Assembly: GCF_003073045.1 (NCBI RefSeq)
Contig: NC_037598.1
Coordinates: 8,672,342 to 8,736,341 of the forward strand
DNA length: 64,000 bases
Source: Pomacea canaliculata
Lineage: Eukaryota; Mollusca; Gastropoda; Architaenioglossa; Ampullariidae
Reading direction: 5' to 3'
Shown: positions 23,301-37,461 of the stretch, piece after piece
Layout of the letters: each line of letters begins with the position of its first letter
How positions within the stretch are numbered: position 1 is the stretch's first letter
Notes under the pieces: generated by a model
Databases searched by the model: none
What the model was told of the DNA's origin: nothing
Seen by the model: the letters and a program-made list of their open reading frames with translations, nothing else
Made by a program: the position numbers and the translations under genes

Positions 23301-26300
23301 CTAAAAAAGCTAATTTTTTCATCCATCACTCATTCTTTGCTTCTTCCAGCCTTTTCATGTATTCCTGTAGCCAAATTTAAAGCACATGTAAACAAGGAAT
23401 AAACACTCTTCTTCTCTCTCATTCACACATATGACGACGACGATGACGACGACGACGACAACAACAACAACGAAAAAAGCAATATTCAAGATATCTTATT
23501 GGTCTCTGTGTGTCTCCTGTGACGCATTTCCGTTATTCAGTCCTTCTCATCGTTTTTCTTTACTTTGTTATTAATTAATGATCAATAGTTCATCTTTTTT
23601 CTTCAATGAGGTCCTCATTCGGTTTGTCATCAAAGTTCGTCATCACCTTCTGACTCACCTTCATCCTCCTTCTCATAATCATATTCATGCTCACCATCCT
23701 CTTCTTTGATCATAGTAGCATAAAAAAAATCATGAATCAGTTCACACTCTATAGGGATACCCAATAGGTAATAACTCAGTGACAAGTAGTGAAGACTTGT
23801 GTGTTTCTCACTTTTGGTGAGATTATTTCTCATATACAATAAGGAATGTAAAGAAAGAAAGAAAAAGAAGATCGGAAGATAGATAAGCTGAAGAAAAGAG
23901 AATCAAATAAGACAAACAAGGAGTAAAATAACAGAGAGAGAGACATCTCGAGAGGCGGAGAGCTCAATTACAGTTTAAATTAATCACGACTAAATGTGCG
24001 CGTGCATTGTCCACGGGACTCTCGGCAGCTTGTCTCCTACCTGCTAATGGCGGTGTCCCGACTACCAGGACAAATTTTCCGGTCCAGACCTCGCAGCGCA
24101 AACACGCACCAGCCTGACTCTGTTGGGGGTAGACAACTCCTTCCAAGGGAGAGAACTTAGATTGTTGTTTAATTTATTAGTGCTAAAGGCACGTTGCTGG
24201 GGTCCGTGCTTTGCGTGCGTCTAACAAGCATATCGAGTGTGGGTAGCTTTTTATAAAAAAATGTGCCTCCCCTCCCTCACCCACAAAGAAATTGTAGTCG
24301 CCACTGACTCCGATAACTGACTTCTGGGAAATAAAGCATAAAGGGAGAGCACTCCGAGGAGTTCACTTCTTCGCCATGTTTAGGAAAGAATGTCGATAAG
24401 ACACGCTCTATGTCTCATTGCTTGGATGGACACACTGCCAAGAGGTATGCATTGTTCTACCGACGTGCAAGCTGGGATACCTGTTGGTAATTACCACCGG
24501 AGTCAGTTGACACCCTCGCGGTAAAATTATCCCCCTTCTTCCGATCCAGCAAACCTTCCCTGCATTTCTCTCTGTGTGTGCAGAGTACGATTTTACGGTT
24601 CGTGAATACTGTTTGTCATGAGGTGAATGTCAATGGATCCTTCGGCTAAAAAATGTTTAGTTACTCAGACTATTAATTAATTTATAACATTAGTAACGAG
24701 GCAGACCCCCTCAAAGGTCTCGAGTGCAATTATTTATAGAACAGTAGGCCTTGTGTTTTGTTTATGTTGATGTAGTCCACTTAATATGGATAGAAGACAT
24801 TTCTGACCCAATACTCTCGACTTTTAGGCGAAAGTAGAACAAACTCTTAATGATAGATTATTTAAGATCTTTCCTTTTCTTGAGCATTTGACGAAGCCCA
24901 AAGTTAGATAAAGGACAGATTCTTGCAGCAAAGCACTGTGAAAACAAATGTTCGTGCACCTTCTTCTTCACATCAATGTCTGCGGAGGAGAATGGGGCGT
25001 GTACACGCATGCCATCCCGTGCTTGCGCGCGCATGCGCTGTTGAAGTTAGTAAATGGCGCGCCATGTTGCATCACAACAGCAAAACGAAACTTCTATCCT
25101 TCCATGCATCAGCTAAACTGACATGCGAAACAAGACCACTCGGTATCCATCCTGTCTCTTTGCTCCATCCATCTTTCATTCTCTCCCTCAGTTTTTTTTT
25201 CCTCTTTGTATATCTTTCTTTCTTTCCCCATTCCATTCTTTGTGTCTATTTTTCTCTCGTTCTGTTTTCAACTCTCAGAATCAGCATGGATGAACGATTC
25301 CACAATAGATCTTTGGTTAAAGCCGGCGAAGCATGAGTGGGTATATGCACGGCGATGCTTCAAGATGGTGTTTGCATGCAAAACATGCTGCGAAGACGGG
25401 TCGACATGTGCAGGAGTGTTGGAGTGGTGGACATTCTACCCGTCGCTTCTTTTTCTTTTGTACCGCGCCCGCCGCAGACGGTCTTTCCATAAACAAGCTT
25501 CGTGTTTATGTTTCCTTTCCAACTCCTCCGGTTGCCTGCATGAGTGGGAAGACAACTCATCCAAAACCTTTGACTTTTTCCATCCCTCCTCTCATCTTTT
25601 GGAACATAACCTGTTATCCCAAGTAAAAAAGATATCTCAGGTTTATGGATGTACAGACCTCGCTTTGTCGCTCTCATTGACTACTTCTGTATGTGCAAAG
25701 GGCATGGCAAAAGCAGTGTATGTGTCACTGTTTATTTCGTGGACTGGATGGATGGATAAGCACACCAGTATTGGAAGGAGATAGAGCTAACCTGACGATA
25801 ATTAACTATACCTCATAAAGCCTGTGTACAACAGACGAGAAAGATACAGATTGGAGTACAGGTTGTTCCCGAGAAAGTCTTGAAGTCGATTTTGCTTCGG
25901 AACACGCAGGAAAAGCTTTTAGCATCAGTTGGTCACATCTTCTATGCAATAAAATATTTCAGAAACACGTCCAAATATCATAAAACATCTTAAATGTAAT
26001 AGTAACTCGTGGTTACGAAGTCATGTAACAGCTCGATCGTAAGTACGGATGTCCGTAACTCGAGCTTTCATTGACCGAGGACTGTCTGTAGATACGAGAA
26101 GTAGATGGTTGTTGAGTCTGCCTTCAAGCAAGCAGTACAAAATATTTCGCATCCTGTCAGAAACCAGTTCATTCATTCGCGTTCTCTGTTGCACTCCGTG
26201 TTCCTGCACTCGGCGCACATCACCTGCTCGTCCGCGCGCTTGGGCGCACGTGAATTCCACGAAATTGCCGTAATATGCAGAATCTCACTGCATTTGAGGC

Positions 26301-27124
26301 CAAATCCCTCGCTGAAGCGTCCTGCACCGGCCCTTCCGTTTCGTTCAAATTGCTTAAGCCCGGATGTAGACGCCATGGGCTTTGCCATCTTGAAGTCTGC
26401 ATCAGCCAGAATAACTGGATTTCATCAGACATCGGGGGTTTCCTTCTTCCCTGCTGCCTCCTGTCTCCTGCACTTTCTACCCTTCCCCTCTCCTCCACCC
26501 ACCGCCACGCATGCATACCCGCTTTGCCTGGCAGTGCACCCAGTCCTTTGGACCACAGGCTGTGTGGCAAATGCACTGATGTGTGTGCAGATGATTGAGA
26601 AGGTGTCGATGACGTCATCGCCTTCTTCCTCATCATGGACGTTGAAAAGTGTCCAACTGAAATAAATTTACTTTTCGCCTTCCTGGGGCTGTAGTCATGA
26701 AGCTAAAGTAAATCATTTCGTTATGCGCAAAATCGTGCACTCGAGCAAAAGTGTCTTGCTTCTGTAGATACCATTCGATCCCCAGAACCCCCGGACATTG
26801 TGTTTCTTTACCTGAGAACACCTTTGTCATATCTTCACAACTACGGCTTCAGGGCCGAAACAACACCTGCAGGATATAAAAATTCGGAAGCAAGGCGCTT
26901 GTCCTTACGTTCCCAATGTTACCCCCAGGGCAACGACTTACCCTCACTTCATAACCACGATACGAGGAGAACACACACATACATACACGCGCGCGCATGT
27001 TGGAAGTCTCTGTAGAATTACTGCCCTCGACTTCAGAGAAAACGATTAGTGGTTTAGAAGACCTTTTCGAGGCTGTTGCTGGAAATGTTCCCACAGCCCA
27101 CCCAGCAAAAATGGATACCTGTTT

Positions 27125-27245
27125 GTACCAAGGGAGGTAAATACGGCAGAAGGAATGGGTTAGCTCCCTGCCCTAGACACAGTGAACTGCTGAGATTGAC
27201 TTCCTTACGACCACTAGGATGCGGGGCGCCTTATCTTTACCTTTG
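27125..27245 (-). mobile_element. SINE-like relic
   Basis: On the minus strand the order is GGCGCCCCGCATCCTAGTGG (A-box-like), then GTTCACTGTGTCTAGGGC, then a tail GCCGTATTTACCTCCC. A bounded tRNA-like head followed by a fixed tail suggests a SINE, but the B-box is not clean. Confidence 0.3.
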
Positions 27246-30200
27246 GCAGACAGATATTTTGATGGATAGATAGGTCATTCACTTTCTTCACGCCTGCGGT
27301 CCTGGCCCGACTGATCAGCCAGGGGTTCGAATAATTCATAATAAAACATAAAAGCTGCAACGCAAGCAATTTCTCCATTATAAGAAGAAATTATTTCATA
27401 TCCCGCACGGTTTAATCACTTTCAAACAGTAGCTTCAGCTGCATACGGTATGCAATTCAAGTTTTGGTTTTATTATGGAAAAGATGAAAAAAAAAAAAAA
27501 AGACAGGGGGGAAGGAGAGAAAGGAATTGTCTGGAAAAACAAGTTTGCAGGAAAAAATCTCCAAAAACACTAAATTGTAAGCAAAAACTCCTAGAAGCAG
27601 TTTGCACGCGTAAGCATCGAATAAATCATTCATTTTTGTTTTTGTTTTGTGTTTTTAATGCTGTTGTTGTTGGTACGCGCATTATCACTGTCACGCCCTC
27701 TAGACGCTGCAAGGGCCGACAATCACAAGGAGGTGTTCAGGTAGCATCTCCCGTGAGCCCCACCTGGAGGCGCCTCCTGTCTGGCTGCAGGGTGGAACAT
27801 GTGCGTGTTGGTCCCGCGGATTCTTTTTTTTTATTTTATTTTTAACATCAAGATTGCACGAGCTGCACGTTTGTTATGAACGTTGTTCTCTTCAATACGC
27901 TAACAGCACAGGGCGGGGACAAGACTTGGCGAGGTGTTTATTTATCATGGCTTTTCCTAGCAGTTAACGAGAAACCTGTTGAGGACTGACATTCTAAACA
28001 CATCCAACCTCTTTGTGGAGCCTGTCTGAACATGACTGCACGTGCACCGCAGTCTTGTAAAGTGTATTTCACTGTTTAACTGCTAGTATCAATGGATGAG
28101 TCGAACAAACTGAGTCAAAAGAAAAAGTGTATCCAAATAAAAATCATAGAAGAGTTCACGAGGTGGAGGTGGCGGGGAGTCTATTAAATGCTTCCTGCAA
28201 TAAAATATATTCATTAAATAATGATAAGAATTTTTAATGGTTTATCATTATTTTATTAATGTAGATATGAGGTTTTTGTAACTGTCTACCATCTCTCTGA
28301 TGCTGTTCAAACACGTGCACGTCCTCCGGTGAGATCTCCTACTTTCCTACTTTCCTGTTTCCTCTTAGGTCATCGGGAACAAAAGACCCTTCGTTGTAAG
28401 ACACAGTAACCAAGTGCCACAGGAACAGCACACGGTCGCCCTTTGACCCTTAATTACCTGCAAATTTGCACTGATGATGTTCGCCGCGCTATGACGCAAA
28501 CCGAGGCTTGTCAGGCGTGAGCTGTAATTAACCAAATGAGTCGAGTTATCTTTAGTGAGCAGAGTTATCGGCGCACTCCGCACGTGTGCTGTGTACTTAA
28601 AAGCCAACACTGCTGTCGCTCACCCAACTGCCATCTTTCTGTTTCTTTAAGATAAGAAATATCTTTTTACGTGCGCGCTTGCGTGCGTGCATTTACATGC
28701 CCCTGTGCACGTCCGAGAAGGAGCGCGTGGGGGGTGGGGCAGCATGATGCAGGACCGTTGTTGTTGTTTTGTATTCCACACACACACACAGAGCATCGCC
28801 ATCAGCTCTCCAGACTCGATGACCAGATACCCTGGTGCTGGTGAGGTTTGTTTGATGCGGCGAGGGAAGAAAGCACCGATGTTTCATCAGCGGGCACCGG
28901 GTCGCTGAACGGGCTGTGACCCGACTTCCGTTGCTGTTCTTAAGATCGTCTATCATCTAAAGGAGCCCTCCCGTGAGATTCTCGTGCAGCAGCGATACCG
29001 CATGAGGTCTGCGGTGTTGTTACTATCGCCACGATCGTCACACTCTCAGTGTTGCTGCTGTCTGCTAACGCTTCACCGCATCACCAGGTGATCTGCTCCT
29101 GGTCCTGCTGGAGCTCTTGCTGCAACTACTTTATCTCCCCTGTGTAACAATTCTGCCGCCATGACAGCTACTTTTTCTATCTCTTCTACTTCTTGCACTC
29201 TCGTAAGTGCGATTCCTGCATTCAGTTCTGCCGACAGAATCGAACCAAATAGTTTAGAAGTGAGGTAAAGGGTCTGTAGTTGGAGCTAAGGGTAGGTAAC
29301 CGTAACTGCTTTATCGTGTACAGGACACGGCATGTGGTAGGCCCACACAATCTCCTTCTGTAGCCCTTTAACTTCCCTGATAAGTCAGATGCCCAGGCTT
29401 CTCTGCAGGCACAAGGAATTCCATTCATAGACCCCAATGAGCTTCAAAGCACCGGCACTCTGCTCTGAATTAAAGCCTACTAATCACTAGGTCACACTAT
29501 TAAGCATCTGTTTCTCCGGTATCTCTTGTTGCTTACCTTCAAGACTGTATCAGTGTGACGAATTACCTGTAGACTTTATAGAATGAAGTTAAGTTATTAT
29601 TGGAAAAAAATTTGTTGCTAGTTGAATACAAGTTCCAGCGTTTGAAAGAAAAGTTAAGAAATTATACAATTAGACAAAGATAACAAAAAACATTTCAGAA
29701 GATCTACCCTCTCCCTCCTTACAAAATTTAATTATCAAAAGACACAGCACGTGCACTTGATAAAATCGCTAGAAAAATCTTTAATTTTTGTCTCTTAGTT
29801 CATGAGCTGTGAACTTTAGAGCTGCATTTACCTTTAAATTATTGTGTGACGGACGCACAAAGACAACTGTTTACTGTAAGATAAAGCAATAGTATGACAA
29901 CTTAAAATTATTGTAAACCTAATGCTTTTGGTTTTAAATTTTAAGTCGTTCGTTACTGTGTATGTTTGCATAAATGGTATCAAATAGGTACGCGAGTATG
30001 TACATGAGGTAATAGGAATACTTACAGGAAAGCCATTTATAGGAAAAGGAACGTGAAGCAGATAGTTGATAGATACATGTACAGACTTTGTAAATCGTTT
30101 TTATTAAATTTTGGTGTGCAATACAACTGTTTCCTTACAATCGCGTCTAAAACACAGGTCTTGGACAAAACAAAAAGGCAGCCATGTTTTTCAGTGACAT

Positions 30201-30804
30201 CATCGAAGCTATAAACAGTTGCAACGTTCGCTTTTAGATTTGTAAAAACGGTCGTCGAAATTCGGGCATCATGTATCTGTAGATCATGCCATAGAATTTC
30301 TATCCATATAGATAACTATATAACAAGAAGAGACTCCAAATACTTCAAAATTTAAGTGAAATGATTGAAGACTTGGTTGCGAACGTAACATGGGAAGCAA
30401 TCGAATCACCCGAGCAAAAAAAAAAATACATATGTGCGTGCGATTCACTCCCCTGAATGTGTCGGCTGCTGTTGCTGCTCCTTCTAGCGAGGTTGGACAT
30501 TAAAGTGTCTATTGACAAATATTTCAAACAAATTTTAAGTACCCACTTGGTAAAATTATAAATTAATTAAAATAATTATGAACTAGGTGATCTTTATAAT
30601 ACAAATATTTTCAGCAAAATTAATTCACTAAATAACAACGAAAGATAGCAAGACGAGAGAGACCTTTACATTATTTATAATTGTAACATACATTCCTGGT
30701 CTCATGGTGTTGCAAAAATGAAAATAATCATAATAAAAAAGCAGATATCAACAGTACAAGGACACATTAAGTCAACGTATATATCGTGTCATCCAAACTT
30801 GTTT

Positions 30805-30903
30805 ATTATAATCAGCCCCCGCGGGGCCCGAGACAGGGTATGTGAGGGGCCCTCGACAGATGCCTCGTCTACCTGCCCCTAAGCACGCACCTGATTATAA
30901 TCA
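30805..30903. repeat. GC-rich insert flanked by 10-bp repeats
   Basis: A 79-bp GC-rich segment (30815-30893) sits in AT-rich DNA between two copies of ATTATAATCA (30805-30814 and 30894-30903). This looks like a target-site duplication around a small insertion. The flanks are also nearly palindromic, so they pair as inverted repeats too. The family is unknown. Confidence 0.45.
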
Positions 30904-31397
30904 CATACACAAACACACACACAACTTTCTGTGAAGTTTTGGTTTGACTACTTCGAATGACTTGAGTCTTTCAGTTAGATTGATTCTTTGCATTCTTTTT
31001 GAAGAGTAGCGTTTCTCTTGCAGTCCATCAGAATTATTATTAACAGCCAATATTAATGAAACCACATTAAGAAAAAATTGAATATGAAAGTGTTATTCGG
31101 GATTTACCAGTAGCAAAGTTTGTATTAATTTCTTGGCTTACAGTGCCAATTGTTAAGCTAAATTACCTTTTTGAATGACTATCAATTTGAAATATAAATA
31201 AATAGAATTTCATTTGTTAATTTTACGATTGACATATTACTTTTAAATAAACTTATAGTAATAGATAAGAAATAACATCAAAGCGCTTTAAAAAGCAGCA
31301 CTCCTTCCTCATCACTTACTTTCACCTGCACTTAGTGTTTTGTCTCATACTGAGGCAATATGTAAAATATTTTCCCCCTCTGGCAACTGTTAAATAG

Positions 31398-34300
31398 TCA
31401 AACAGGAAAGTTAACTTCCTCGTACACATCCTTGTCAAGGGAGCTCATGCCGAGGGCGGAGGAGTCTCCTTCTTCATGTGTGTGTCTGGGAAAAGGATTG
31501 AAGGCATTTCCTGTCCTCATTGGTACTTCCTTGTCCCACCTTGTATTGATGTAGTCTTCACAGGAACAAGGGACAAAAATCTTTATCAGTCACAGATGAT
31601 ATTCTTGATGCGATGGCTTGAAAACGGTGGCAAAAATATCTTAGGAAGCATACTGTCATGAAATACATTAAACTGGACATAATACTCCTACAATTTACTG
31701 TCAAACAGCGTAGAAATTGAGTTCACTCGATGTTTTTTTTACTAAGACATTCGCGTATTAGACTCACTGTAGTGTTTGCAGGTTTCTTCTTTCTGGCTCC
31801 ATTATGGGAATAATCACCATCATAATTTAAAGGATTCAATCGTTACAATGAAAATCTTGCTTTTATAGAAAGGCATCTCGACATTTTAAAAAAGAACACC
31901 CCACCAGAACTACCCACCAGGAGAAAATGCGATCTGAAAGGTCTCAGCACACCCTTCATATACAATTCTACTTTGGGGTCTTGTAGTAGGTTCGTGCTGG
32001 TGGTTTCTAGCACGCTTCAGCCAACTGCAAAATTAGAGTTCGTTATTGTCAGTCACAAAAGGACAAAAATTTAAAAACGTGGGAATCCAGTTAGGCAGAA
32101 ACATCAGACTTTCTAAATTTCACTGTAACATTTGCAGTTCAATAAACACACTCAGAATGTTTGCCTTTAGTTTGCAGCTATCTACTATACCGAGCATGAT
32201 TTTAGACCCCTTATTATAATAGTCCACATCAAAGTGTGATAAATATAAATATTTATGCCTGATAGTCCGCAACGTAAAGTACGTCAGCCGTTATAGATCA
32301 TAATCACAATGTTTTGAATTCTATTTTCAAGTTAGTTGAATTTCGACTTTCATTCCCATCTTTGGTGAAACTGAAATCGCATGATGATTATGACAACAAA
32401 GTCTTTATTTGACTACTGATTAGACATTCGGTAATGTAAGAGTACTTACAAAACAATCGCCACGATGAGTCCAACCAGAATACAGCAAGCTAGGAGGGAA
32501 CCTACAACTGGCAGTGCCACCTTTGTCATGTCATTGTCAGATGGCGAGCTGACTGCTCCAGCTACAGAAAAGCACTTTACAAATTACATTACATAATCTT
32601 GAGACATATGAACTTTTTCTGACAGACCCAAACAATATTTTAACAGACTGAAATTTTGTATTAGCAGAGAAAGTCAAGTGGAATGTAAAATTTATATATT
32701 AGTGAGAAATAAATTCCGTTTTTGTTTTGCATATATGGGTTCAAATAATGCTAACCTTATCGTACAGTAGAATATTAATTTGCTCTCCAATAACTGAAAC
32801 ACGATATTTCTCAGAGCTTTTAAATGTGTTTTGCTTTTATTAAAATATTTTATTTATTTCAAAACACTTCAGGATTAGTAAAAAGCTAAACCTTACTTTC
32901 TTTGCAATAAGGTTGTATGCAACAACTACATCAAAACATTATTCATATTATCTTCTTCATTCTTACGCATTCATCAAATGTGACTTTTTGAAAAATTTGT
33001 AAACACTTCATTTGGATATGTATTAATATCATCAAACATATGGCATTAATCATAGACTGTACTATATATATATATGTAAATGTTATGTCAGTACTTAGGA
33101 GTTTATTTTGAATTAGAAATCAAGAATTGGTAGGGGCATACAATGAGAAACAAAAAGTGAAATAACAAAGATACAAAATAGAAAAGAGTGATTTTAGAAA
33201 GAAATAAAGACGGAAGGAAAACTGGAAAGTGAAAATAAGATAAAAAGGACAAAAGAAGATTAAAGGTAGGGTAAAAACAAAAGACGTAGATAAGAAGGAA
33301 GGGCAGAAAGAAATTTAAGAATTAAGGTGTTAAGAAAAGAGACAGAAAAAGAAGAAACCATGGACCTCCCCTCTTGAGGCAATACAATTAAAAAATCTGA
33401 AACAAAACCGACTGGCTTGCTCTTTACATAATTGTTCATGTGTCATTTTTATGAAATGCTATCTTGGACAGAAGTCCTTTTTCACTTACCCTGAGGGCAT
33501 GTTCCATCCACAGGACTACAGACCTGGTTGTTCTTGCAGACTGGTTCTGGACAGACTTCTTGACACTCACGTCCAAAGTACCCCGGACAGCAGACTAGGA
33601 ATCAAAACAGATAAACTGTGTGAGGTCTCGTATCTATAAAGATTGTTCGCAACTGATGTGGGAAGTGGCATGATAATTTTATCATATTGTCTCCAATAAT
33701 AAACTGACAGGGAAATAACTAGTGAGACATCAGATATTTATCAAAACAGTGGGTTAGGAACATTACTACTAGAAAATACAACAAAAATGCATTAATTAAA
33801 TTTATTTCTTACCTTACTACTAGTTAAAAATAACGGAGAAAATAATATAGAACAAATATCTTCTAAGCAAAAATCAGTGGTGAAGTAACTTATTAAACCA
33901 TACGTATTGATAGTATATTCAGAAATCATAATCGATGTTTCAATCTCCTGAACTATGCAGATGACAACCTATGAACTGATTGATGTCAAGAAGAATGATG
34001 GTAAAGTAGTGATAGTAGAATGTTAACGGTTTTCTCGTTGCCATTAGACGTAGACCCTTGGGTCGTTATATAAATTATCTCTCCATCATTCTCTCACTCT
34101 CACAGTCTTTCATTTTAACTCTTTTTTTTTTTTTGTCTCGTTGTGGACATAGTTTCAACAAGAATAGTCTTAGCAGCAGAAAGCATCATCGTCATCATTA
34201 CCCATCACTTCAATTTCACAGAGAGTGAGGAAGTAGTGGTTCAAAGTCATGTCCGCCTTTGACAGTCGTACTGTTTGTCCAGTGAGCCAAGTATCACAGA

Positions 34301-34739
34301 TGATGTTTGAAGACAAAGTAACAGCTGGACCTTGGAAAGTGTAACACAGCTGTCCATCCACGGTCACGTTCACTCCATTACTGCGAGCGAGATCTGAAGA
34401 AAGAACAAGAAATAAGGAGGGAAACGACTATACTCTGCTCAGGTTTAATATCACATTGTGAAACAAACTTAAGTTTCCGTCTGGTGACTGATGAGGGATC
34501 CACTTTCAAATTAACTCGGCGACCATTTGTGTTTATCATTGTTATCATTATCTCAGTATCAAACCAAACAAAACCGACATCCAACACAAAAATACAGAGA
34601 TCACTATCCATTTCACCCTTTAGTTTTGTTTTGCTTAATTAAGTGTGACTATTGTGATAATTAAAAGAAGAATACATATGCATCTGTTTTTTTATATCTT
34701 TTCTCAATTATTGCATCTAACATCTTGATCTGATATCTG

Positions 34740-34824
<85 letters not shown>

Positions 34825-36203
34825 TATAACGAGGGATAGGCAGAACACAAGACATCCTAGTTCTACAAACAGAAATACCCGCCTGTACTTCTCCAGTAGA
34901 TGATGATGGAGGAAATAGCATACGGCTCACCCAGGTTGACCTCCCAGTAGGGTTCACGGTCATTATCACCCGTATGTATACAATTAGGACTGTCCGGAAA
35001 TTGGTTAATAGGTCTAAAGATGCCTTCTGTTTTATCGTCCACAGCGAGACAAGGTGGACCTGATGTCTGGTTATAAACTGAGCTGTTCAACTGTGAACTC
35101 ATTTTTGTTGGTTTTCCTATCGCGACATTTCCTGCAAGGAAGAAGTGAACGAGTCATCAAATGCTAAAATATTTTCCAAACTTTTGATGAACAATGTTGT
35201 AATGAATGTAATGAACGAAAGACAAATTTCAAATGAATTGCAGAACTTCTTACTTTACTATTTGGTTTATTTTTGTTGCCTAACACACACACACACACAG
35301 AGCAAAACGATGTATTATGTGTGATACATAGATAGATAGAAAGATAGAGGAGGTATAATTTTACTGAGACGACTCGGCTGAAAATCATTGAGGCTGAAGT
35401 TGCAAGAAGTATAACTTTGGCAGGAGCAAATGGAATCTGAAACCAAAAATATGTAAATTTTTTAGGAAGAAAAGTTTCTACGGATGAGCTAAAATGAGCC
35501 AGAAAACAGATTAATAACAAGTTTTTTCTAATAATGAGAAGGAAGAAAAGGAAGAAGATGATGATGTTTTCGATGGGTTGACACACGTGTATGCCATCGC
35601 TCGAATGTTTATTTCTGTTCTCGCTTGAATGTCACAGGAAGGCAAGATATTTTATGTCTATTGTCTCAAACCTGACCAGGACGTGTAGCTACACTACATT
35701 CAGCTGAATGATGAGGAAAATTAGTAAAGGAAAAAGACTTGTGATGGTGAATCATCGGGGATCATTCATTACTTCACTGATGCGGACATGCTTATTTACA
35801 ATACAATATTGCGATCCCTATTACTATAAAACTGTTATAAGGATTTATAATAAGAATAGTTTTAATGGCACCTTTTTCACGTTTGTAAACACATTTTTGA
35901 AACACATAAAGACAATAAAACATACGTATACGTGCCCCCCGTACCATACACACAAACTCTATCTCTCTCACACACATTCTCACTTTTTCTTTGTCTCCCT
36001 ATATCGCTAAACGTTGTGGTGAGCAGACAGAGGAATAAAGATTTCAAAGCGGCAAGAGAGAAATACTACACTGGGGCAAGTTATTACTAAACTAACTCAA
36101 TTACTGCTGACACAGAGTGAAAACATTACCTGTGACTGCAGCAGGCAGAATGTAAAAGACAAGACAGGCAAAGCCAGAAGCCACCATTCTGTTGGAATCC
36201 ATG
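31398..36203 (-). CDS. Gene A: FTP-lectin/EGF/TM receptor, 8 coding exons
   Basis: Predicted 353-residue type I membrane protein. Coding exons (minus order): 36203-36131, 35436-35365, 35131-34889, 34393-34202, 33594-33490, 32561-32450, 32024-31918, 31555-31398. Phases are 1-1 throughout until the membrane exon (1-2) and tail exons (2-1, then end), the same as gene B. Order: signal peptide (1-24), small Cys module with CSC...SC (25-48), FTP lectin domain (49-193; NVAIGKPTK, CLAVDD, REPYWEVNLG, LTGQTVRLSK, LTLCEIEV), EGF-like CPGYFGREC module (194-228), membrane helix at about 243-266, and tail with DYINT, NPFP and DVYEEV. The lectin part should face outside and the tyrosine tail should signal. 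A GC donor at 34882 is an alternative end for exon 3 and would add two residues. Ligand unknown. Family call firm, exact ends less so. Confidence 0.82.
34745..34820. repeat. (CA)n microsatellite
   Basis: About 38 CA units lie in the gene A intron that splits the FTP domain, some 70 bases from the exon 3 donor. They are very likely length-polymorphic. Confidence 0.97.
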
Positions 36204-37461
36204 TCGGATACTCCGCTCCTTCACCTTCATGCTCAACGACAAGGGCAGACAACGACACTGGGTGGCGCTCGTATCTTCAGAATTAATGATTACCTCAGTG
36301 ATTGTAAACAGGATGCCATTCAATCAACTGTGAATGGCGAGTTTTCCTTATTTTTATTTGAAGACATTTAAGCAGGCTTCGTATGAGCTTAATGCATGTA
36401 AGGGAAAGTGTTGAGAGAGATTAACAAAGAAGTTTTTCTTTTAAAAACCCGAATCGAAGACTGACTGCAACCACAACTGGACTAAAACTTCCTAGACTTG
36501 GTCACCTGGGCGCAGTTACTTGTTTTGTTATTTACACATTCGCCAAAGTGTGATTTGCCACCTGTCTGTCAACCATTTTTGTCAAATTACTTGACATACT
36601 CTGTGGACATTTCAGAAAGGTGGTGTTCGTTGGGTGGCTGTATGTAGCAATGCTCATCCTTGTGTGTATCCCTGTGTGCTGTTTATTTATATGCCCTCGA
36701 AAATAAAAACCCCCAAACTGCCGCCTATCGGAGTGAAGGGAGTGGATGGCGGTTTCTTACAATCAAACCCAGAGCTTTCTCGAAAGGATGAGAGATTTTA
36801 CTCTCGTTTTTCTTTTAAATTCTACTCTAAGGTCAGGGGTCTGGTAGCAAAGTTTTCACCTCCGACAAAGCCTTTACTGTTTCCAGCAGCTCTAGATTGT
36901 TCGCTGACTCTTGCTTGGAAAAAAAAGCTTCCAGTACCCGTACGTAGAGCATCTTCACACCTACCGCGAGTCGATGGCGAAGGAAAAGTTGGCTGATGTC
37001 TGGTGTTTATACTATCCCACTACCCGTTTCTACAATGTTCGAAACTATGAGGTGAAAAAAAGGAAACAATTATCCTCTCAGCGTTACTTGCTCAGCACGA
37101 TAAGGTCCAGTTATTTACAGATGACATTTGCCTGCATTTTCATATATACGAGGAACTATTTCAGAGAAACAGTCTTTGATGAAGAGTATTAAGCGTCGAG
37201 GCGGGTCTGCCAGGATCTGATTCTGACTACAACATCCTGTCTCACATGATCGGATTTGTCTTCTCGTCAGGTTCTTTCTTTGACAGTAACGATGTTTGTG
37301 AAGCAAGTGATGCATTGTCCACAGCTTTGCTGGAGTCAGTATTATATCAGTTATTATACATCCTGTTTATACTCGCTCTCTATTTAGACAGTGTCTCAGA
37401 CCCCAGCGCCATCTATAGTCTTGGACAACGCCAAAGGCTGTTGTTGCAGTGAAGCCTCCAG
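36204..37461. promoter_or_regulatory. Divergent promoter region of genes A and B
   Basis: The two start codons are 1258 bases apart on opposite strands, so this interval must hold both 5' regions. No convincing TATA box was found for either side. A possible 5' UTR acceptor (TTGTTGCAG at 37441-37449) precedes the gene B start. A plus frame at 36634-36996 has no recognisable content and is probably chance. Shared regulation is inferred from the geometry only. Confidence 0.4.

Larger units (their letters stand above)
20341..31397. other. Long gene-free stretch
   Basis: No gene can be defended over 11 kb. A GC-rich patch at about 21150-21540 has two overlapping plus-strand frames. The frame at 22387-23070 (227 codons) is the longest in the window but has no domain and crosses an (AC)n run. 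A relic SINE lies at 27.1 kb and a small flanked insert at 30.8 kb. From about 29.4 kb to gene A the DNA becomes AT-rich. Confidence 0.45.

Noticed and set aside
34881-34884. GC splice donor for gene A exon 3
   Set aside because: A canonical GT donor six bases upstream keeps the same phase, so the non-canonical site is not needed, although it aligns with the donor of genes C and D.
36634-36996. 120-codon plus frame between genes A and B
   Set aside because: No domain and no start context; it lies in the divergent promoter region and looks random.
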